Shown here in pieces: positions 5,094-8,932 of a stretch of DNA of 8,932 nucleotides. The translations under genes were made by a program, and so were the position numbers. How positions within the stretch are numbered: position 1 is the first letter of the stretch; every line of letters begins with the position of its first letter. Below the pieces are notes generated by a model. That model made no database searches. It saw nothing but the letters and a program-made list of their open reading frames with translations, and had not been told where the DNA came from. This stretch comes from Thermococcus sp. (GTDB taxonomy: Archaea; Methanobacteriota_B; Thermococci; Thermococcales; Thermococcaceae), in the NCBI GenBank assembly GCA_027023165.1, contig JALVWX010000141.1, positions 1 through 8,932 on the forward strand, read 5' to 3'.

Positions 5094-5657
5094 TCAGACC
5101 CTCCTGACCTCAAGCTTTGGAAGGAAGTGTCTCGTCTTTTCGGCTTCTATGAGAAGGTTCGCCAGCCGAATCTTTTCCTCAGCAACACTTTCCTCTGGCT
5201 CGATGTAGACCTGTTTCCTCTGCTTCTTTTCGAGCATCCCTCTGGCGACGGCAACTCCATAGATTATGGCCTCCGGTTTCGGGGGACAACCAGGAATGAA
5301 AACGGTAGCGGGCGGTTCGATGTTATACTCTTCCTTTAGAGTCTTGTATAGTTCTTTGATGCCTCCAATAACAGAGTAGGTATCGTACCAGATGCCGCCG
5401 CCACAGGCACAAGCTCCTATCGCGAGAACCAGCTTGGGATCTGGAACGGCGTTGAGTGCATCCACAACCTTCGGCAGGCATTCTCTAGTTATGGGTCCAG
5501 TGAAAGCGATGGCATCTGCATGTCTGGGGCTTCCCACGAGTTTTATCCCGAGCCTCTCAACGTCATTCCTCGGAGCAAAAATGTTCAGAATCTCTATGTC
5601 GCATCCGTTGCATGACCCAGAATTAAGATGGAAGATCCAAAGGCTTTTCTTTATCAT
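5094..5657 (-). CDS. hycG: Hydrogenase small subunit (HycG/NuoB-like)
   Basis: This 187-residue soluble protein is the group 4 [NiFe]-hydrogenase small subunit, related to NuoB and MbhJ. It holds the proximal [4Fe-4S] cluster next to the NiFe site. The four expected ligands are visible: C16 and C19 in SGSCNGCDIEIL, C83 in AIGACACGGG, and C124 in FIPGCPPKPEAI. A C-terminal helix-rich tail of about 45 residues follows. The ATG at 5657 is preferred to in-frame ATGs at 5681 and 5672: it forms an ATGA overlap with the hycF stop, and GGGGGTG (5670-5664) lies 6 bases ahead. The protein accepts electrons from HycF and lies on the membrane arm beside HycD. Confidence 0.94.
   Translation of the reverse strand: MIKKSLWIFHLNSGSCNGCDIEILNIFAPRNDVERLGIKLVGSPRHADAIAFTGPITRECLPKVVDALNAVPDPKLVLAIGACACGGGIWYDTYSVIGGIKELYKTLKEEYNIEPPATVFIPGCPPKPEAIIYGVAVARGMLEKKQRKQVYIEPEESVAEEKIRLANLLIEAEKTRHFLPKLEVRRV
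5099..5104 (-). promoter_or_regulatory. Ribosome binding site that fixes the mrpF GTG start
   Basis: GGAGGG on the minus strand lies 6 bases ahead of GTG 5092 and is embedded in the last sense codons of the hydrogenase small subunit gene. It joins translation of the hydrogenase and Mrp modules. Confidence 0.75.
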
Positions 5658-6160
5658 CTCACACACCCCCATAGCCTCCATTCCGAGGTCTTCTTGACCC
5701 TACACTCAGGACACAGGAGAAGTAATTCCCTCTCCCAAGGAGGAACCTTCTCGGCCACTTGGATTAAATGCCTGTATGTATCGTATGGTTTTCCACACTT
5801 AGCACAGCGGGCGAGCTTGAGCTCGGCTATCTGGTGGAGGTCATCTTGATTCGGTGTTGCCAGCTCGAACTCCTTTGTGAGTTTTACCGCACCAACCGGA
5901 CAGACGTCTTGACAGCGGGCGCAGAATATGCATCTCCCCAAGAAGAGATGAACTATTCTCACTCCCCTCTCAACGTCATCGTAGACTCGAATGGCTTGGG
6001 GCGGACAGGCATTGGCGCAGGCCCCGCAACCTATGCATTTATCCTCTTTTATAACGGGCTTTCCTCTGTAGTCCTCTGGAACTTCAATCGGCGCAAAGGG
6101 GTACTTTTCGGTGACCTTACCTATTGAGAGGGCTTTGGAGATGAGTTTAAGCCTCCCCAT
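5654..6160 (-). CDS. hycF: Hydrogenase ferredoxin-like subunit with two [4Fe-4S] clusters (HycF/NuoI-like)
   Basis: This 168-residue subunit carries electrons from the oxidising module to the small subunit. Two ferredoxin-type motifs are plain: C42-x2-C45-x2-C48-x3-C52-P and C77-x2-C80-x2-C83-x3-C87-P, as in HycF, HyfH and NuoI. The N-terminal KYPFAPIEVPEDYRGKPVI region also matches this family. After residue 110 a C-terminal extension carries two more CxxC pairs (119/122 and 150/153) and C166, which could bind zinc or another metal. The ATG at 6160 has GGAGGGTG upstream and the gene overlaps the end of the large subunit gene by 14 bases. Its own stop overlaps the next start (ATGA). Confidence 0.93.
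   Translation of the reverse strand: MGRLKLISKALSIGKVTEKYPFAPIEVPEDYRGKPVIKEDKCIGCGACANACPPQAIRVYDDVERGVRIVHLFLGRCIFCARCQDVCPVGAVKLTKEFELATPNQDDLHQIAELKLARCAKCGKPYDTYRHLIQVAEKVPPWERELLLLCPECRVKKTSEWRLWGCVR
5664..5670 (-). promoter_or_regulatory. Ribosome binding site that fixes the small-subunit start
   Basis: GGGGGTG on the minus strand lies 6 bases ahead of ATG 5657, supporting that start over the two upstream in-frame ATGs. Confidence 0.6.
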
Positions 6161-7784
6161 TTCTCACCCTCCTAATTCCTTCCTCTAATGAGCCCCTCCA
6201 CAGAATCCGGCCATTTTCCATGTCTATTATTGAAACGTGGTCAGTGCAGGAGAAACACGGGTCTATCGAGGCTATAATTAAAGGAGCATCCGCAATATCA
6301 TTGTCCCTCAGCATGATGGGAACTGCAGGCAGATTGTTGTAGGTCGAGGCTCTCGGATGCCAGCGGTACACCTTGTTCTTTCCCCATGTTATTACGATGT
6401 GGACGTCCTCTCCCCTAGGGGCCTCTGTGACTCCAAGGCCGAGTTTGAAGTGAGGTATCTCGTACTCTTCGTTTATGAGCTTTCCGTCGGGCATGTCTCT
6501 CAGTGCCTGTTTTATCATGCTGAAGCTTTGGAAGGTCTCATTGTATCTAACGAGGAACCTTGAGAGCACATCGCCGTCCTTGTAGAGCGGAACCTCGAAG
6601 TCGAGGTTGCCGTAGGCGGCGTGTGGATGATCCCTTCTGACGTCCGTATCAATCCCTGAAGCCCTTGCAACGGGCCCGATTACTCCTATTTCCCTTCCCT
6701 CTTTTTTGGGGAGAAGTCCAACGTTCTCCATTCTATCCCTGAGCTCTTTCATTTCTGCAACGCTGTCTAACACTTCCCTGCTGTCCGTCTCAGCTTTATT
6801 TAAGAGCTCAAGGACCTTCTTCTTTTTATTTTCCGGAATGTCCCTCCTTACTCCTCCAACGAGGTTTATCCCGTAGGTCTTTCTGTTCCCGGTTATCAGC
6901 TCTGCTATGTCCATTATGTACTCCCTGGCCCTCCAGAGGTGCATGAAACCGCTGTCGAAGCCAAGGAGGTGACAGACAACTCCAAACCAGAGGAGATGGC
7001 TGTGAAGCCTTTCTATCTCAAGCATTATCGTTCGTATGTACCTCGCACGCTCTGGGATGTAAATGTCCGCAGCATCCTCCACCGCTTGGCAGTAGGCTGT
7101 TGAGTGCGTGCAACCGCATATCCCGCAGATTCTCTCGGCTAAAAAGGGAACCTGATTGAGGGTCATCCTGCTCTCGGCGAGCTTTTCCATGCCCCTGTGA
7201 ACGTGGAATCCTCTGTATTTTGCATCTACTACCTTATCCCTTTTTACATACACTTCAAAGTACTCCGGCTCATGGAGGGAGGGGTGATACGGCCCCAGTG
7301 GAAGCTCAAGTGTGTCGGGTTTTGGCTTCCCCTTTTCTTTTCTTGGTTTGGTAGGGGAAAGCTTCTTGTTGTAGGGGAAGCCCTTTCTTAGAGGATAAAC
7401 CCTATCCGGCCAGTCTTCAGGCAGTACAAGCCTCTCGGGTTCTGGATGGCCTTCAAAAACCATTCCTATCATGTCCATTGCTTCCCTTTCTGACCAGCTG
7501 GCGCCTGTCACTACGGGCGTTATCGAGGGAATTGCGAGGCCATTGGGGGCTGTGGTCACCTTGAGTATCACATGTCTTCTCTCGGCCTCACAATTGAAGA
7601 CATGGTACATCGCAAACCTCATGTTTATGGGCCTTTCATCCACTCCCATTCCGCATGAATAGTAGCAGCCGCCGTCGAACAGCTTCCTAGCAATCTCTCT
7701 GATTCTCCTAGGAGCAACCTCTGCGATGGTTACTCTCTCATCATGCCGAAGTATCTTACATCCTTTAAGGGCATCAGCGATCAT
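6147..7784 (-). CDS. hycE: [NiFe]-hydrogenase large subunit, fused NuoC-NuoD type (HycE-like)
   Basis: This 545-residue catalytic subunit evolves H2. Residues 1-135 are a NuoC-like 30-kDa domain (MGVDERPINMRFAMYHVF; SWSEREAMDMIGMVFEGHP). A lysine/proline-rich linker (about 139-157) joins it to the NuoD-like large-subunit domain, as in E. coli HycE (Mbh has two separate genes, MbhK and MbhL). The NiFe ligands are visible: C220 and C223 in AERICGICGCTH, and C510 and C513 in DPCFSCTDH. A 29-residue tail follows H516, as expected for a precursor cut by a HycI-type protease after nickel insertion. The ATG at 7784 is chosen because GGGGTGG (7796-7790) is 5 bases upstream and the gene then starts 2 bases after the hycD stop. 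An upstream in-frame start at 7817 would overlap hycD. Confidence 0.95.
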   Translation of the reverse strand: MIADALKGCKILRHDERVTIAEVAPRRIREIARKLFDGGCYYSCGMGVDERPINMRFAMYHVFNCEAERRHVILKVTTAPNGLAIPSITPVVTGASWSEREAMDMIGMVFEGHPEPERLVLPEDWPDRVYPLRKGFPYNKKLSPTKPRKEKGKPKPDTLELPLGPYHPSLHEPEYFEVYVKRDKVVDAKYRGFHVHRGMEKLAESRMTLNQVPFLAERICGICGCTHSTAYCQAVEDAADIYIPERARYIRTIMLEIERLHSHLLWFGVVCHLLGFDSGFMHLWRAREYIMDIAELITGNRKTYGINLVGGVRRDIPENKKKKVLELLNKAETDSREVLDSVAEMKELRDRMENVGLLPKKEGREIGVIGPVARASGIDTDVRRDHPHAAYGNLDFEVPLYKDGDVLSRFLVRYNETFQSFSMIKQALRDMPDGKLINEEYEIPHFKLGLGVTEAPRGEDVHIVITWGKNKVYRWHPRASTYNNLPAVPIMLRDNDIADAPLIIASIDPCFSCTDHVSIIDMENGRILWRGSLEEGIRRVRNGEA

Positions 7785-7786
7785 CC

Positions 7787-8668
7787 TCACCACCCCATAA
7801 CGGCCAACACCCAGCATAACACACCGAAGATTGAGAACCTCTTGAGAAACCTGACCGCATCCCTAGTTCTGAACCTCCCGTAGGAAGCTTCAACCGTGGA
7901 ATAAACCACGGAGAGAACCACTAAGCCAAGGACATAGGAAAGTCCCCTGACTATCGGGCTTCCCCTTATGAAGAAGTTGAGGAGCACCGTGAACAGGAGG
8001 AGCCTCTTCGTATATGTGGAGAGCTTTAGCAACGCAAGCTGTTTTCCGCCATATTCTATCAACGGGCCTTCTACAATCTCAGTCTCGGCCTCTACTACGT
8101 CAAAGGGCACTCTGGCTCCAGCCACGTAAGTGAGAATCCCAAAGAGCAGGGCACCTACAACGGTAGAGGCTTTTATAGGGAGTGGAAACAGATTGGAGAA
8201 GGTGAAGCTTTTGGCCGAGACCGTGAGAGCGGCGATAACGAACACCAGCGAGAACTCTTCGGCCATAAAGAGTGACATTTCTCTGTGCGAACCAATCTGG
8301 GCGTAGGGGTTTCCGCTTGAGAAGCCCCCGAGAGTAACTGCAACCGTGCTGAGTGCTGTCAGGTAGAGGAATGCGATTATGTCTCCCCAGACCCTCATGG
8401 AATCTGGCAGGATGGTAGGAACAAAGAAGAACGCTGTAAGTATTGAGGCGAGCGCTATGGGAGGCCCAACCCAGAAAAGCCACCCGACAGAGTTGGAGGA
8501 TATGACCGAGGGTCTTTTGAACAGTTTTATCAGGTCGAGCCAGGTCTGGGTCAGCGGCGGCCCCTGGCGTGTCTGGAGCCTCGCTTTAACTTTTCTCTCA
8601 AGACCGTCGAGGAAGGGTGCAGTGATAACGGCGAATACAACGTTGATAACACATCCCACAATGCTCAT
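7787..8668 (-). CDS. hycD: Hydrogenase membrane anchor subunit (HycD/NuoH-like)
   Basis: This 293-residue integral membrane protein belongs to the NuoH/HycD/HyfC/MbhM family, which anchors the hydrogenase arm and helps pass conformational or charge changes to the ion-pumping subunits. About eight membrane helices are seen. Family motifs are LERKVKARLQTRQGP (23-37), the loop GNPYAQIGSHREMSLFMAEE (119-138), and the acidic ARVPFDVVEAETEIVEGPLI (185-204) with conserved D190, E193, E195, E197 and E200. The length is normal for HycD. The ATG at 8668 overlaps the preceding gene's stop as ATGA, with GGGGTG about 7 bases ahead. Confidence 0.94.
   Translation of the reverse strand: MSIVGCVINVVFAVITAPFLDGLERKVKARLQTRQGPPLTQTWLDLIKLFKRPSVISSNSVGWLFWVGPPIALASILTAFFFVPTILPDSMRVWGDIIAFLYLTALSTVAVTLGGFSSGNPYAQIGSHREMSLFMAEEFSLVFVIAALTVSAKSFTFSNLFPLPIKASTVVGALLFGILTYVAGARVPFDVVEAETEIVEGPLIEYGGKQLALLKLSTYTKRLLLFTVLLNFFIRGSPIVRGLSYVLGLVVLSVVYSTVEASYGRFRTRDAVRFLKRFSIFGVLCWVLAVMGW
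7790..7796 (-). promoter_or_regulatory. Ribosome binding site that fixes the large-subunit start
   Basis: GGGGTGG on the minus strand lies 5 bases ahead of ATG 7784 and falls inside the last codons of hycD. It supports this start over the upstream one at 7817. Confidence 0.6.
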
Positions 8669-8932
8669 AACGATACACCCCAGAGTATTAAAATCATCAC
8701 AAGGAGAGTTACAGCTGAAATCATCATCATTGAATCAGCTTGGTAGGACTGCTCGTCATAGAGAACGGAGAGTTTTCTGATAGCCTTCCACAGTGAGCTG
8801 ATAATCCTCTGGGTCCAGCTGCCAAAGGAATAAACCTCCTCGAATTCCCCCTCAAAGGATGCGTAGTAGGAACTGGCTGGGAGACGCATTCCAAGTGGTT
8901 TCCTTGTTCCGGTGGTCCACATGGGAAGGGTC
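8665..8932 (-). CDS. 3' end of a NuoL/HycC-type antiporter-like hydrogenase subunit (cut by window edge)
   Basis: Only the last 88 residues are present, and the frame remains open to the right edge (the ATG at 8922 is internal: the codons before it read T-L-P). The segment PMWTTGTRKPLGMRLPASSY followed by an acidic stretch, then a final membrane helix ending in ILILWGVSL, resembles the C-terminus of HycC/HyfB proteins, where 'W.cG ... RmqytatsF' precedes the last helix. These subunits form a proton path in formate hydrogenlyase-type complexes. The stop overlaps the start of hycD (ATGA). HycC versus HyfB versus another NuoL-type subunit cannot be settled from this fragment. Confidence 0.8.
   Translation of the reverse strand, partial: TLPMWTTGTRKPLGMRLPASSYYASFEGEFEEVYSFGSWTQRIISSLWKAIRKLSVLYDEQSYQADSMMMISAVTLLVMILILWGVSL

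Noticed and set aside
5028..6127. Several plus-strand open frames opposite the hydrogenase small and ferredoxin subunits
   Set aside because: They lie antisense to genes with complete cluster-binding motifs and have no ribosome binding sites or recognisable domains.
8100..8483. A 127-codon minus-strand open frame inside hycD
   Set aside because: It lies wholly within hycD in another frame, with composition typical of an out-of-frame shadow and no recognisable motif.

Overview
The window looks like a piece of a Thermococcales (Thermococcus/Pyrococcus-type) hyperthermophilic archaeon chromosome. The evidence is a long, tightly packed operon joining a group 4 membrane-bound [NiFe] hydrogenase of the formate hydrogenlyase (Hyc/Hyf) type to a Mrp-type Na+/H+ antiporter module, strong G-rich Shine-Dalgarno sites (GGAGGTG), heavy AGG/AGA arginine use, and a tRNA gene with an archaeal BRE/TATA promoter. 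The moderate GC content of the operon fits Thermococcus better than low-GC Pyrococcus species. The species cannot be fixed from sequence reading alone.

Layout: positions 1-1000 are AT-rich and gene-poor. They hold a possible 3' gene fragment at the left edge (+), a tRNA-Gln(CTG) gene on the minus strand (275-350) with its promoter, and a decayed plus-strand locus (about 569-921). The decayed locus reads as a frame-broken ribbon-helix-helix-like antitoxin followed by a PIN-toxin-like N-terminus, i.e. a possible dead VapBC pair. Positions 1001-8932 are a single minus-strand operon of twelve genes, running off the right edge. In transcription order they are: a NuoL/HycC-type antiporter-like subunit (3' end only), HycD/NuoH-like membrane anchor, HycE-like fused NuoC-NuoD large subunit, HycF/NuoI-like ferredoxin subunit, HycG/NuoB-like small subunit, then MrpF, MrpG, an MbhD-like (DUF4040) subunit, a fused MbhE-MrpB subunit, MrpC, MrpE and MrpD. 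A T-rich stretch follows mrpD and probably ends the transcript.

How it works together (family knowledge plus inference): electrons from an oxidising module encoded outside the window (formate dehydrogenase or CO dehydrogenase are the known partners in Thermococcales) pass through HycF and HycG iron-sulfur clusters to the NiFe centre in HycE, where protons become H2. HycD and the NuoL-like subunit couple this to proton movement, and the Mrp module exchanges H+ for Na+, giving a sodium gradient for ATP synthesis. Nearly every junction is an ATGA overlap or a gap of 0-2 bases, including the hydrogenase-to-Mrp boundary, so the modules look translationally coupled as one complex.

This is a known kind of system (Mbh/Mfh/Mch-Mrp family). 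The less ordinary points are the position of mrpE between mrpC and mrpD, the MbhE-MrpB fusion, the absence of the large MrpA antiporter domain, the extra cysteines in HycF and HycE, and the tRNA-flanking region with its decayed genes and inverted repeats.
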